Made by a program: the position numbers and the translations under genes
Assembly (NCBI GenBank): GCA_030844895.1
Contig: JAUTDX010000425.1
Span: forward strand, 79,652-143,651
Reading direction: 5' to 3'
From: Ambrosia x helenae
Lineage: Eukaryota > Streptophyta > Magnoliopsida > Asterales > Asteraceae
DNA: 64,000 nucleotides
Part shown: positions 1 to 10,309 of the stretch, one piece after another
Position numbering within the stretch: position 1 is the first letter of the stretch
How the letters are laid out: each line of letters opens with the position of its first letter
Notes under the pieces: model-generated
Told to the model about the DNA's origin: nothing
The model's database searches: none
What the model saw: the letters and a program-made list of their open reading frames with translations, nothing else

Positions 1-566
1 CGCATTCAAAGTTGTGAAGGCACTCAAAAAAAAAAAAAAAAAAACAAACGCACTAAAAACAAAAACAAACGCACCTGAGGGCATCAAACAAACGCACGTT
101 TCAAACATGAGAAACAAACAAACGCAGCCTTCAACCTTCAATTCTTTCTATATTGTTTTTTGTATTGAAATACTCCGAGCTGTTAAATATCATCTTGTTT
201 GAGAAAAAGAACATCGCCTTTCTTCCAAGGAAACACAACACATTCTTCTTTCAAGATTTTCAACATGTTTTCTGTTAGTTGCATTTTTAGGCATATTTTA
301 TACTCTTTTTAGTAGCTAGTTTTAGCATTTTTTTTGCATTTAGGTTGTACATATTGCATCAATTTCGTTAAATGCATATTTCGGTGGAATGGAATCTACT
401 TTGGCCTGTTTTGGTTGATTTTGTAGGTGTGGAGAATTGACAAGAGCAGTGACGAGGCGAGTTCGCGACTTACTTGGACTTGGCGTTTTTCAAAAGAAGT
501 TTAGTCGGCAAGTGGAATGGACATAACTAGAGGGGCTGAATTGAAAATATAATTTAAAAGAATTAC
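1..566. other. intergenic, no gene seen
   Basis: The stretch is AT-rich with an A-run near 28-44. I see no coding exon, RNA gene or clear repeat end in it. Confidence 0.5.
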
Positions 567-1482
567 TCTATATACTAAATACAAACACTCTTCGCAATAG
601 TACCTTTTACAATTTCCATGTTTGACCACTAAAGTTTTTTAAACTGCATACAGGTGTTTCACAACTTTCAACAAACTACCTATGTCTTTCACCCTTCTTT
701 TTATAGCTGTGCTTCGACGTTGTGCCTCCCACTTTTCCGAAAGTTTATCTCCGGTCACCTCCTCCATATTCGGTGATTGGAAGTCGACGTTTCCGACGGT
801 GGCCAAACACTCAACCCAACCTCCGTCTCATGCTCATCCTCTCCTCCGGTCAACCTCCACCGGCGAAAACCGTTTCATTCCGATAAAAAAGCCACAACCA
901 AAACCCACAAACCTTCCTTCTCCGGTCGCACTTCCGATCACGATTCCGACAAACAACCACCATCATAAACCACAAAAGTCGGTTTCCAACTTTTTTCCGC
1001 AAAACTTTTTCGCTTTCGATTCGTCCACGGTTTTGGAAACAACCCGCCCAAAAACCTGCGACTAACCACCCAGAAATCCTCACAAACCGCCCAAACACGA
1101 ACCACCCAAAAAAACCCCTCCCAAATCAACCCTGAAAGCTTTTCATTCCTGGACATATAAAGTGCAACTGTGCAATAACACCCATGAGCCATGAGCACTT
1201 AAATAGTGTTCATTCCAAACTAATAACAGAAACCCAACTGAGAAAAGAAAAAAAAAATGATGAAAAAATGGAGGAAATCTACCTTACTTGAATAGCCAGT
1301 CATGTCCAAAAACATCACCATAGGAAGAGCAAGAACAGACATGATTGGGGCCAAAATAGTAAAGCAAATAGAGATGAAAGTGTATGCTTGAAGAAATGTG
1401 TTGGTATTATTGATCTAAAGTTGAAAGGGGGAGATAAAGAGTTGAAAACGCCACCGCCGCGAAGCGGCGGGAATTCTACTAG
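567..1482 (+). mobile_element. probable Helitron carrying a gene fragment
   Basis: The 3' end is convincing: a perfect GC-rich hairpin, CCGCCGC-GAA-GCGGCGG (1454-1470), stands 8 bp before CTAG (1479-1482), which is followed by T as Helitron insertion sites require. The proposed 5' end, TCTATATACTAAATAC at 567, resembles plant Helitron starts but is preceded by C rather than the expected A, so it is less certain. Inside lies a minus-strand exon-like segment at 1288-1414, typical of gene capture. No Rep/helicase is present, so it would be non-autonomous. Confidence 0.6.
1288..1414 (-). pseudogene. captured exon of a multi-pass membrane protein
   Basis: On the minus strand a 127-nt open segment is bounded by an AG acceptor (after CAACTTTAG) and a GTAAGG donor. 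It reads as about 42 residues, starting INNTNTFLQAYTF, then a long hydrophobic stretch ending near VMFLDMTGYS, which looks like one or two membrane helices of a transporter. No neighbouring exon of the same gene is visible, so it is probably a fragment carried by the surrounding Helitron. I do not recognise the family. Confidence 0.4.
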
Positions 1483-2043
1483 TTTTAACTAATTTTGAGT
1501 TTTTGGTGGGAGATACTGGGAAAGCTCCTTATCTTTTGGAGAGATTATGATACCAAATATATTAATCATCTTGAAAAAAAATATATACATCTTTGCTGCG
1601 GGAGAAGGCATCGAACAGGAAGCAACAACACTTTGCCATTTGTTTCTTGGAGCATTAAAAACAATTAGTAGTTTCTTTATTTTTTTTCGTAAGCTTTATT
1701 TGTTTTTATGTTTTCTATTATATTTGTTTGGATTGCTCTAGCCGCCATGTCAGGCTAGAACCTTTTTAATTCCGGCATTTTGGTATGTTTTCTTAATTTT
1801 GATTCGTAAACTTATGTGAAACTCTTATGAGATCCAATTCTTGAATGGTTTGTTTGGTTGGTTCTTGATTTTATACCTTTAGGTAATATATTAGTTGGTT
1901 GATAAAATTGGCCACTTTGTTAATCAATCTAATAGAGTTCATCAATTTATGAAATTTTAACCGGTTTTATATATTTGATAAAAAGGAACAAATAACGGTT
2001 TAGGTTTGTCTATGAATTTAAATTCGTTATAGAATTAAACAAT
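1483..2043. other. decayed retroelement-like sequence
   Basis: There is no gene here. The T-rich sequence runs into the hairpin array and retroelement-like leader that follow, so it may belong to the same decayed element. Confidence 0.3.
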
Positions 2044-2217
2044 ATAATTAAGCACTCCGACGGCGTGAGTGTTTGATTATAATCGATACTTCTATCATTG
2101 CAACCCGCACGCTAAGATCCGAACGGCGTGAGCTTGGAGTAGCGGGTTGGCTCTAATCAACGAACGGCGTTTGGTTAGACTTTAGATGGAGTGGATGTCC
2201 GAACGGCGTGACGTCTA
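2044..2217 (+). repeat. array of four stem-loops with one shared loop
   Basis: Four consecutive hairpins share the loop CGAACGGCGT (the first lacks one A) but have unrelated stems. Hairpin 1 pairs 2044-2057 with 2067-2080 (14 bp, two G-T wobbles). Hairpin 2 pairs 2112-2119 with 2130-2137 (seven of eight) inside an outer 8-bp stem, 2101-2108 with 2142-2149. Hairpin 3 pairs 2152-2160 with 2171-2179 (9 bp, one wobble). Hairpin 4 pairs 2192-2199 with 2210-2217 (8 bp, two wobbles). Constant loops on changing but complementary stems suggest selection for RNA or single-strand structure. The function is unknown. Confidence 0.75.
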
Positions 2218-2570
2218 GTATTGATACAAACCGTTTAATTAAAGGATCATTGCACCATAATTGTTAATGATCATAAGTCCGGGTCAAATTAAGAAACTGC
2301 CTTAGTGTTGGAATTAGTTTTAATATCTGAACTCGTCTCACAATTTAATTAACGTTTTTTTTAGTCGTTTGTCTTGTTAGTTTTAGTTTTAGTTTTATTT
2401 TCATTAATTTAAACTATACCCCACCCCCCCTTTATAGTCGTATTTTGTGCGAAAACGTTTTTGGTATAATCAGTTGATCTGTATCCCTGAGGACACGAAC
2501 CTTACTTTCACTCATACTAGTAGGTTTATTATTTATTTATTTGCTGGATTCGACACCCAACATTTTCACA
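2218..2570 (+). mobile_element. remnant of an LTR-retrotransposon leader
   Basis: The pyrimidine-rich tract, a C-run near 2422-2431 and the passage around 2478-2560 (CTGAGGACACGAACC, then GCTGGATTCGACACC) resemble the end of the LTR and leader of large plant Ty3/gypsy elements. No LTR partner, gag or pol is recognisable, so this is a remnant at most. Confidence 0.3.
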
Positions 2571-2804
2571 GCATCATCATCCACAGGGTCGCCACTACCT
2601 AGCTCCATCCATGTATTCCGCTTCTCACTCCCAAGAACACTGTAAGTAACTGCAACCAAGCCTTCAACCTCCTCTAAATCACCTCGAAAAACCCACAGAT
2701 CTACTTTCGATATCAACATTATCATCATCGTTGTTGGTTTTCGTTGTTGGCATGGTGTAAGACGAGAAGGTGAAGGATGACGTGGTGGTGTCGGGTGTTG
2801 GTTC

Positions 2805-2836
<32 letters not shown>

Positions 2837-3098
2837 TGGTGTGGTGGTGGTGTTGGTTTGTGGTGGTCAGATCTAGATCTAGATTGGTTTGTTTCCAGCG
2901 AAGATGAAAATAGGTTTAATTGGGGGTTAACTGTGGTTAGGTTAAATTGACAGGTGTCAATCACTGGTGACTTCTTACGCTTCTTATTTTAAGGGGCTTT
3001 ATAGTTTATACCGTATACTTTCTCAAAATAATAATATATGTTACAATAATGTTTTTGTTGTAGCCTGTTATAATACTCACACACCGAACTTTTTAATA
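2571..3098. other. intergenic with a GGT/GGC microsatellite
   Basis: A GGTGGC-type microsatellite (about 2805-2865) is the source of the His/Pro-rich minus-strand open frames here. I see no credible gene. Confidence 0.45.
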
Positions 3099-3348
3099 CT
3101 CCCTCCGTCCCATTAGAAGTGTCCATATTCCCTTTTTTATTTGTCCCATTTCATGTGTCCACTTTCAAAAATTAATAGCCAATTTCCAAATTTACCCTTA
3201 AAACACAACTAAAATAAACAAAGAATATGATGGACCCACCTATGACAAGGGTATTATTGTCATATGCCAAACAAAAAAAGACAATCATTTAATATGCCTA
3301 AAACTTTGTGTTTTTCAAACCAAGACACTTTGAATGGGACGGAGGGAG
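3099..3348. mobile_element. Stowaway-type MITE (Tc1/mariner)
   Basis: The ends are CTCCCTCCGTCCC and its reverse complement GGGACGGAGGGAG, flanked on both sides by TA (3097-3098 and 3349-3350). This is the classic Stowaway terminus and target duplication. The 250-bp length and lack of coding are as expected. Confidence 0.95.
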
Positions 3349-3394
3349 TAATATTTTAGTTCCACTTAATTACTAAACAAGCAAATGAGTATTT

Positions 3395-4253
3395 ATTATA
3401 TATATATATTAAAGGGAGAGGTCTTAGAAATAGGTGGTTTTATGCTTCTTTTTTTTTTCGCCACTTTTTTTTTTTTTTCTGTTTTTTTCCTAAGTTTTTT
3501 TTTTTTGCGTTTTTGCCACCAACATTTTGGTTAGGTTTTTTTTTCCTATTTTGGCCACATTTTATTTATTATTCCTTTCTTTTAGGTTCTTTTTTTTCCC
3601 ATTCTCGCCACCAACTTTTTGGTTACGTTTTATTTTCCCCGATTTTCGTTTTTTCCCCGTTTTGACCAACAACTTTTTTGTTAATTTTTTTCCTCATTTT
3701 TGCCACATTTTTTTTTTGCGTAGTGTCCGTCTACGTTCGTATAGTACTTTCGTCTTCGTTCGTCTGCAACACCCGCTCTTTAACCCCAAGTTGCTCTACG
3801 TTCGTATAGTGTTTTCATCTACGTTTGTATAGTATTCTTTTTACGTAGCGTTAGTCTACGTTCGTATAGTACGTTCGTCTTTGTTCGTCTACGTTTTTTT
3901 ACGTAGTCTTCTTCTGGATTCATATAGTGCTTTCCTCTCCGTTCGTCTACGTTTTTTTTACGTAGTGTTCGTCTATGTTCGTATAGTATGTTCGTTTCTG
4001 TTCCTCTGCAACACCTAATCTTTTCGTCTCCGTTCATCTACGTTTTTTTAACGTAGTTTTCATCTGCGTTCATATAGGATTTTCGTCTCCGTTCATCTGT
4101 TGTGTTCTTTCTTACCGATTTTCCTGGTTTTGGTCGTTGTTTCGTTGCTACGTAACACCGTTTTACGCCTCCATCTTACACCGTTGTTAGCACGGTTGTG
4201 GCACAACGCGCCACAACATATATCGCGCAACGCGTGATCGTTAAAACACCTAG
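3395..4253 (+). mobile_element. Helitron-like element with degenerate internal repeats
   Basis: The 3' side has a hairpin GTTGTGGC/GCCACAAC (about 4195-4216) and ends in CTAG (4250-4253) followed by T. The 5' edge is only approximate, near a (TA)n-TTAAAG stretch at 3395, and lacks a clear TC start. The interior is a T-rich block (3440-3720) and a degenerate repeat of TACGTTCGTATAGT-like units (about 3725-4110). No coding region is credible. Confidence 0.4.
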
Positions 4254-5237
4254 TTTATTTAAACGATTGGATATGTTGTTTTCTGGTGCATTTTAAATTA
4301 TTTAAAACATAAGTGTAGTATATAGAACATAAAAAAAATTAAAAATAATATAAATATTTATTACCAAACGTCCAAACGTTAGAGATGCCATTATTATATT
4401 CATATTTAAATAGCCTTTTACTTATTCTACATATATCAACTTTGACTTATCCATATGACATATCAAAATTGATTTAAAACCAAATAACAATTCAAGTGGA
4501 ATGACAGTTTTAAGTTCTACCATCGTAGTTCGTAGAACGTACATATTATAATTTAGGGCCTTGTGCGTTTATTAATTTTCCAAGTTAACTATCAGTTTTA
4601 GTATTTTCATAACCTTTTTATAATAACGAACATGTCATCAAAAATAGCATCAACACAGTTTAAAAAAATATATCAAAATGTTAAAAGTACGTGTCACAAC
4701 ATGTTGTGAGCTTTCGAACAATTTCTAACCTTTTGAAAGGCATTTCTGACCATATGTACAAACATAATATATAAGAATCATAAATATTTTAATTAAATAA
4801 TTAAAAATGGAACTCATGCAAATTAAATAAATTCTTTAATTCATTTTGTAAAGCTTAACTAATATATACAAGGGCTAAGGGACAAGGGTCCACTTAGAAT
4901 TAATTAAAGAATATTAATATTCAAGAATATTATGATTCTTATAAGACGACGAATACTAATCAACCTATATGTATGTTTAATCTTGTAGCTTATACCTTTA
5001 AGCTTAAAAACATGTTAATCAACCTTTTGCTTTAGTTTTTGCTACCAAAATTAATTTTGACCTAAACTCACTTAACTTTTATTGTTAAGTATCCTCACAT
5101 GCTTTGTATTTTGTCTTTTTCCCTTCCCCTTTAAAATTCACCTTCCTTTTTTTTCCCAATTCCTTCCTAAACTCTAACATCAAGCACTCCATCTGATCAC
5201 GATCATCAGCATGTTGATGACGCAAATATGTCTGATC
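4254..5237. other. AT-rich intergenic
   Basis: I see no gene, RNA gene or defined element in this AT-rich stretch. Confidence 0.5.
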
Positions 5238-6228
5238 GAGGGGTGAGTAAATGTCGGTTCGCTTAGGTTTTTACATATAACCGAAACCGATAACCCGAAG
5301 TTCGGTTTTAGAAAAAAACCATAACCGATCGGTTATGTCAGTTTGGTTAATTCGATTAGTATGTCGGTTATCGTTCGGTTTCAGTTACGTTTGATTAATT
5401 ACCAAACATAAAACCTGTGCAAAATTTTAAACTTAAAATGGTTAGTAAAGTGTTTAGAACTTTTTTACAAGAATACAAATATATGAAACGTAAGAAATAT
5501 ATATGAAATACCCATAAAATAAATAAAAATATACTTCAAATATACAAATATACACGAATTACAAAAAAAAACTTGTTTCAAATACATTGATATACATGAA
5601 ATACACTAGAAATACATGAAAATATGTTCCAAATATATGGATATATATATATATATGAAAAATACTTAAATATAAACTATATGTTCGGTTTCGGTTATTT
5701 AGGTTATAGAAGAAAGGAAAACTGTAACCGAATGGTTCGGTTTTGGTCATATCTTAACTGTAGCCGGTTTGATTATACATTGTCGTTTTGGGAGAGTGGG
5801 AACGATCAGGGCATCTTGGACAAGTAAGAATCCAGGTCTGCGATTTTATTCATGTCCATTGAAGGTATTAGGTGTTAGCTGTGGTTGAAAATTAGAATTT
5901 AGAAAAACAGAAAAACTCATATAATGTGAAATGGACTTAGCATACTTTTGTTTTGCATTAAATTACTTATAGGTTCTAATAGGTTTATATTTATTAATGT
6001 CTATATATAATATGAAATATTAAAAATACTAGAATAAATTTTTGTGGTCCGGTTCGGTTTTATACGGTTGGTTTTCGGTATAAATCGTAAACCAAACCGC
6101 TCGTTGCGGTTTGAAAATATTGAAACCTACCGACCGAAAAATAAGTAAAATAACCGACCGTGAAACCAAATCAATAACCAGTTTGAACGGTTTCGCAGTT
6201 TGAAACCGAACCATGAACGCCCCTAACT
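5238..6228. repeat. GGTTCGG/CCGAACC-rich transposon remnants
   Basis: Dense short repeats of GGTTCGGTTT and its complement occupy 5240-5420, 5690-5770 and 6040-6220. The left edge (AGGGGTGAGTAAA) and right edge (reverse complement TTAGGGGCGTTCATGG) look alike, so one 1-kb hAT-like non-autonomous element or two smaller ones are possible. No target duplication could be fixed. Confidence 0.4.
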
Positions 6229-6675
6229 GAAATGGACCATTGTATAGTAGAAATGAGCCAATTCTTCAACCCGGTGCAATCAATTCTCGAATGAACCGGT
6301 AAGACAATCCATGCCCTCACCGGTCCAGATCTTAAGACAAAAAAAAATAAAAACACGGCTACGTCACATACTCATATCATATGCATTGTGATTCTCTCCA
6401 TTCGGTTTTACGGACAATTTTATGATATTCCGAACCAGATATTTGTTTTCTAACAAAAAAAAAAAAAAAAAAAAAAAAAAAAACGACCCACTTCCTCCTC
6501 CTCTTCATATCCTTTCTTACAACATACTCATCTCATATCACCACCAACTCCTACCAGCTACACCACACCATCATCACCCTTCCATCAAAACATGCTGTTT
6601 TAAATTTAAATTTCAACAAATATAGTCATAACCCACAATTCTTGATTACAATCCTAACAAAAACAAAAACAAAAT
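6229..6675. promoter_or_regulatory. upstream region of the TLDc gene
   Basis: The region holds a 29-base A-run (6455-6483), then a CT-rich leader (6484-6590) that is typical of plant 5' UTRs. No clear TATA box is visible, so the transcription start cannot be placed. Confidence 0.35.
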
Positions 6676-9600
6676 ATGAAATTGGGTAAACAACAACAAC
6701 AACAAGAGCGTCAACGTTTGACGACGTCAATAAGAAGCAAAGCAGCCCATTTTGTCTCTGATCTCACCACCGTTATTCTTAACCCCATTTCTGATAAACC
6801 CTCTTCGCCTTCTTCTGTAACCCCCTTTCTTTCCCTTCCTCTTATTATTATTATTATTATTATTATTCCAGTTTACGGGTTGTTACTTGTAGCTGTATTA
6901 GTGTATTACTTTCTTCTTTTTTTTGTGTATAATAATTTAATTAATTTGATCATGGGTAATTTAGGATTTGGTCCATAATTTGGAACCCTATTCCTACCTG
7001 CAAGCTTATTTATTTATTTATTTTATATTTATTTTTTGAGTGTTTGGTTAGGGATTAGTGTTTGGATTATTTGGTTTTATATTGTGTTTTGTGTATGTGA
7101 ATTTAACTGTAATTGTTCATTAACATGAATTGATGTATTTTAAAACGGATTATTACAGGTTTAGGGTTAGGGTTAGGGCTTATTAATAAATTTAACAATT
7201 ATAAAAGCTTTATTAGGTTTTAGGATTTAACATGAATTTTATATTGTTAGGGAAATGGAAGTAACGAGCCGAGGAGAAATACGCAACAATGTAGTCAAGA
7301 AGATGATGTACCCGTGTTAGAAGACGGACCAGATACATCGTCTTTCACTGCGTTTCTCTATTCGTTTTTATCACCAGGAAGATCGGAAGAAACCGAGAAC
7401 GTGTATGCAAATTGGAACGGGAATCAATCGGTGGCTACTAATAAACACGACTCATCATCCGCAAACGCTTTAATAAAAGAGAATAGTGGGAAGAAGGGTA
7501 TATTTTCTAGGGGGAAACAGTCGATTGGCAGGGCTCTTACGCAGGCTGCTAGGTATGGTACTGGGTATCGGTTCCATTCCTCTGGGAAGGTAAATACTGA
7601 ATCAAAAGTTGATGATGGTAAAGAAACGCCGGGTTCTCAAGTTGGGGCAAATGAGGGGGTTCTTGCACAAAATCCGAGTGGGCCTAAACTTCCGAATATG
7701 TCAGAACCTTCACAGCTTATGACTGAAGACACACGGGCTGCTCTTTATGTTGCGCTCCCGGTTCTCAGTCAAGGAAAGAAATGGGTCCTATTGTACAGGT
7801 ATAACACTTGATTTTGATTCATTGGTTGTTTGGAAGAATTTGTGTTTTTTCATTTTTTTTTTGCATTTTGTTTTCGTATGCAGTACATGGAGGCATGGCA
7901 TATCGTTGTCAACTTTGTATAGGAGAAGCAATCTTTGCCCCGGGCTAAGTCTGTTGGTAAGTCTGCATGTGATCTGTTTACTTTGAATGTGTTGATTCTG
8001 GTTATGTTTATGTCTTTAAATGGGTCAAACGGGTCAAAAGTGTATATTTAAGGCTTTTTCTGAATCGTATCATTAAAAAGTTTGTTTAGTATTGAAATAA
8101 TATATTTTCTGTAATCATATTTGACACGCTAATTGTTTATAAAATACTTAAAAGTGTATCAAAGAATTGTATTTTGGGTCAACACAACCTGACCCGTCGG
8201 CCTGTCCGTATACAAATAATGACACATATCAACCTCTAGCTGTGCACATGTTAAGTGGAAGTTAATCTTTAAACTAAAACTTGATTAACAAATTTCAGGT
8301 TGTTGGAGATCGTAAAGGTGCGGTTTTTGGTGGTTTAATTGAGGCACCCTTGAGACCGTCAACCAAGAAAAGATATCAGGTATGCTTATTTGAGGCCGTC
8401 AACCAAGAAAAGATATTACGTGTGTTCTTGTGAACTGTTTTTATCTCTTTTCACTGGCTGCTGAATACTATACAGGGATCAAATGACACATTTGTTTTTA
8501 CGAATACCCCTGGTTGTCCTGTTATATTTCGTCCAACAGGTACTGCAATTCCTCCCAATACACACGTTCCTTGAGACTAGTAGTGGCAAAATGGGCAGGT
8601 TGAGACACATTTGAAAACAAACTTGGGTCAGAATAATAATTTTTTAGCGCAGGTCGGGTCTTGTTGAGCAGACCCGGAAACATTTTCTGTTCTTATTCTT
8701 TTAGAGTTTTATATAATTAATGAGTTAAATATGATTACAAAACTTATCATTACTCACTTGATTCTTGTAACCCAATTTCTTTTTAGTTAAATCTTATAGT
8801 TTAATTTGTTGGATATAAAAGATAAACCATATCGACCCATTTCTATATAATACCATACATCTGATTCCAAGTTTTTCGGCAGTAGGTCTTACATTAATGG
8901 AAATCATTATTGCATTGTAGAGGACACTTGTTTCACTTGGTCATAGACTCATAGATGATAAAGTTAGAGAAAGATTAAAGGGCTAAATTGATAGTTTCTT
9001 CGCTGATAATAATGGAGCAAGCATGGGTGAATTCAGTCTTACGATGTTTTTAATAAACTGTTTAGTTACAAATAGGTTATGACTTATGAATCTTTTCATA
9101 GTTTAAAGTGTAATGCCTTAACATTTTCCCTTTTTTTGTTTACATAACTTTATGATATCTTTATAACCATTCCGCTTCAATGCATATATAGCAGATTTCA
9201 CTTATGTTTAATCTCTTCTTGTGTAACTAAGTAGGCATCAATCGGTATTTCACGTTGTGTTCAACCGAGTATCTAGCACTTGGTGGGGCAATCATTTTGC
9301 TTTGTATCTTGATCATGATTTGTAAGAGTCTTGCTCCTTTGCTGTGTTATTTCTTTCCGAGGACATAACTTCCTCACCTATCTGACAATTTACATCTCTT
9401 TTTTCCTCTGTAGATTGAATGGGTCAAGTTTGGCCTCAGAAACGTATGGTAACTCTTGTTTGTCGCACACTCAAGATTTTGAAGTGAAGGAAATCGAGGT
9501 GCTCTCTCTCTCTCTCTCCCACATTGTAATTAAAAATATCTTGAAAATTTTGAATTTAATTAGCAAAAATCTAAAGATGTGCCAATAATCAATTTGTTAA

Positions 9601-10043
9601 GAATTAGAGAACAAGAAAGAGTCAAACCTTAATATAACAAATAGTATAATCTTGTAAGCTGCACATACATAAAGGAGGTTGTTTCAACCCATTTACCTAT
9701 GGATGGGTTGGTTCATGTTATGTTTTTACCTCTAGCAGGTCAAACGGGTCAAAAATCATCCAAAGCACATTATAATGCTTTTTAACAAATGGTCCATTTT
9801 GGACATGGGTTGATTGAGTCCATTTCTAGTCGCTCAAATTTTGCTTTTAAGAAACACACTTTTATCACAAGAATGACCCATTATTGCGCACGCGTGTGTG
9901 TATTGTATATGCTTGATGTTTGAGAAATTCAATTTGATTGAGATGTTGAATGTATGCAGTTGTGGGGGTTTGTATATGCTTCAGAGTATGAAGAGACGAT
10001 ATCAATGTTGAGAACAGAGGCACCTGGGATTTGTCGTTGGTAG
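6676..10043 (+). CDS. TLDc-domain protein, 8 exons, one apparent frameshift
   Basis: Exons are 6676-6816, 7251-7798, 7884-7956, 8299-8379, 8476-8539, 9235-9321, 9414-9498 and 9960-10043, all with GT-AG introns and consistent phases except at one point. The product (about 387 residues if repaired) starts MKLGKQQQQQ. Its basic N-terminus includes RSKAAHFVSDLTTVILNPIS, then PDTSSFTAFLYSFLS, a linker and a C-terminal TLDc domain: GKKWVLLYSTWRHG, VVGDRKGAVFGGLIEAPL, FVFTNTPGCPVIFRPTG and the end LWGFVYASEY...GICRW. This matches plant TLD-domain proteins annotated as nucleolar (the At4g39870 type). TLDc proteins are linked to oxidative-stress resistance and V-ATPase binding; the role of the plant ones is unclear. 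In exon 6 the run GGTGGGGCAATC (G-run 9285-9288) is one G short, which breaks the conserved ALGGG-NHFALYLDHD region. It may be a homopolymer sequencing error or a real inactivating change. Confidence 0.85.
7156..7180. repeat. telomere-like repeat in intron 1 of the TLDc gene
   Basis: The first intron contains TTTAGGGTTAGGGTTAGGG, which includes the telo-box (complement AAACCCTAA). Telo-boxes occur in promoters and first introns of many plant growth- and translation-related genes. A regulatory role here is only a suggestion. Confidence 0.6.
8351..8430 (+). repeat. 40-bp tandem duplication across the exon 4 splice donor
   Basis: The end of exon 4 with its donor (8351-8390) is repeated directly after it (8391-8430) with a few changes. 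The second copy has lost the donor (ATTACGTG instead of ATCAGGTATG). The first donor is used in the gene model. Confidence 0.75.
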
Positions 10044-10272
10044 CATAACATGTTGGATGACAATTTCCGTCATTTTGTATATAATCTGACTTGGATTGTT
10101 CTGCTCAGATATGAACAGACTTTTGGATTTACTATAAATACTTGAAAAAGTCAACGATTTTGTGTTGTATGGAAAAAAAGGGAGTTAACACAAAGGGAGT
10201 CAACACTTTTTACATTGTTCGCTCGTTTTATTTCACTACTTCTCACTGTGGCCTTTATAATTCCATACTTTA
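10044..10272 (+). other. 3' flank of the TLDc gene
   Basis: This probably contains the 3' UTR. No defined polyadenylation signal was fixed. A Helitron begins at its right edge. Confidence 0.4.
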
Positions 10273-10276
10273 TCTA

Positions 10277-10309
<33 letters not shown>

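Noticed and set aside
682..1198. Overlapping open frames on both strands (82-127 codons)
   Set aside because: Pro/Ser-rich low-complexity text without family features, inside a Helitron; no splice or promoter support.
3527..4037. Phe-rich and Lys/Arg-rich open frames
   Set aside because: They come from T-rich sequence and TACGTTCG-type repeats.
7156..7180. True interstitial telomere
   Set aside because: Only about three TTTAGGG-like units and not all perfect; a telo-box is the simpler reading.
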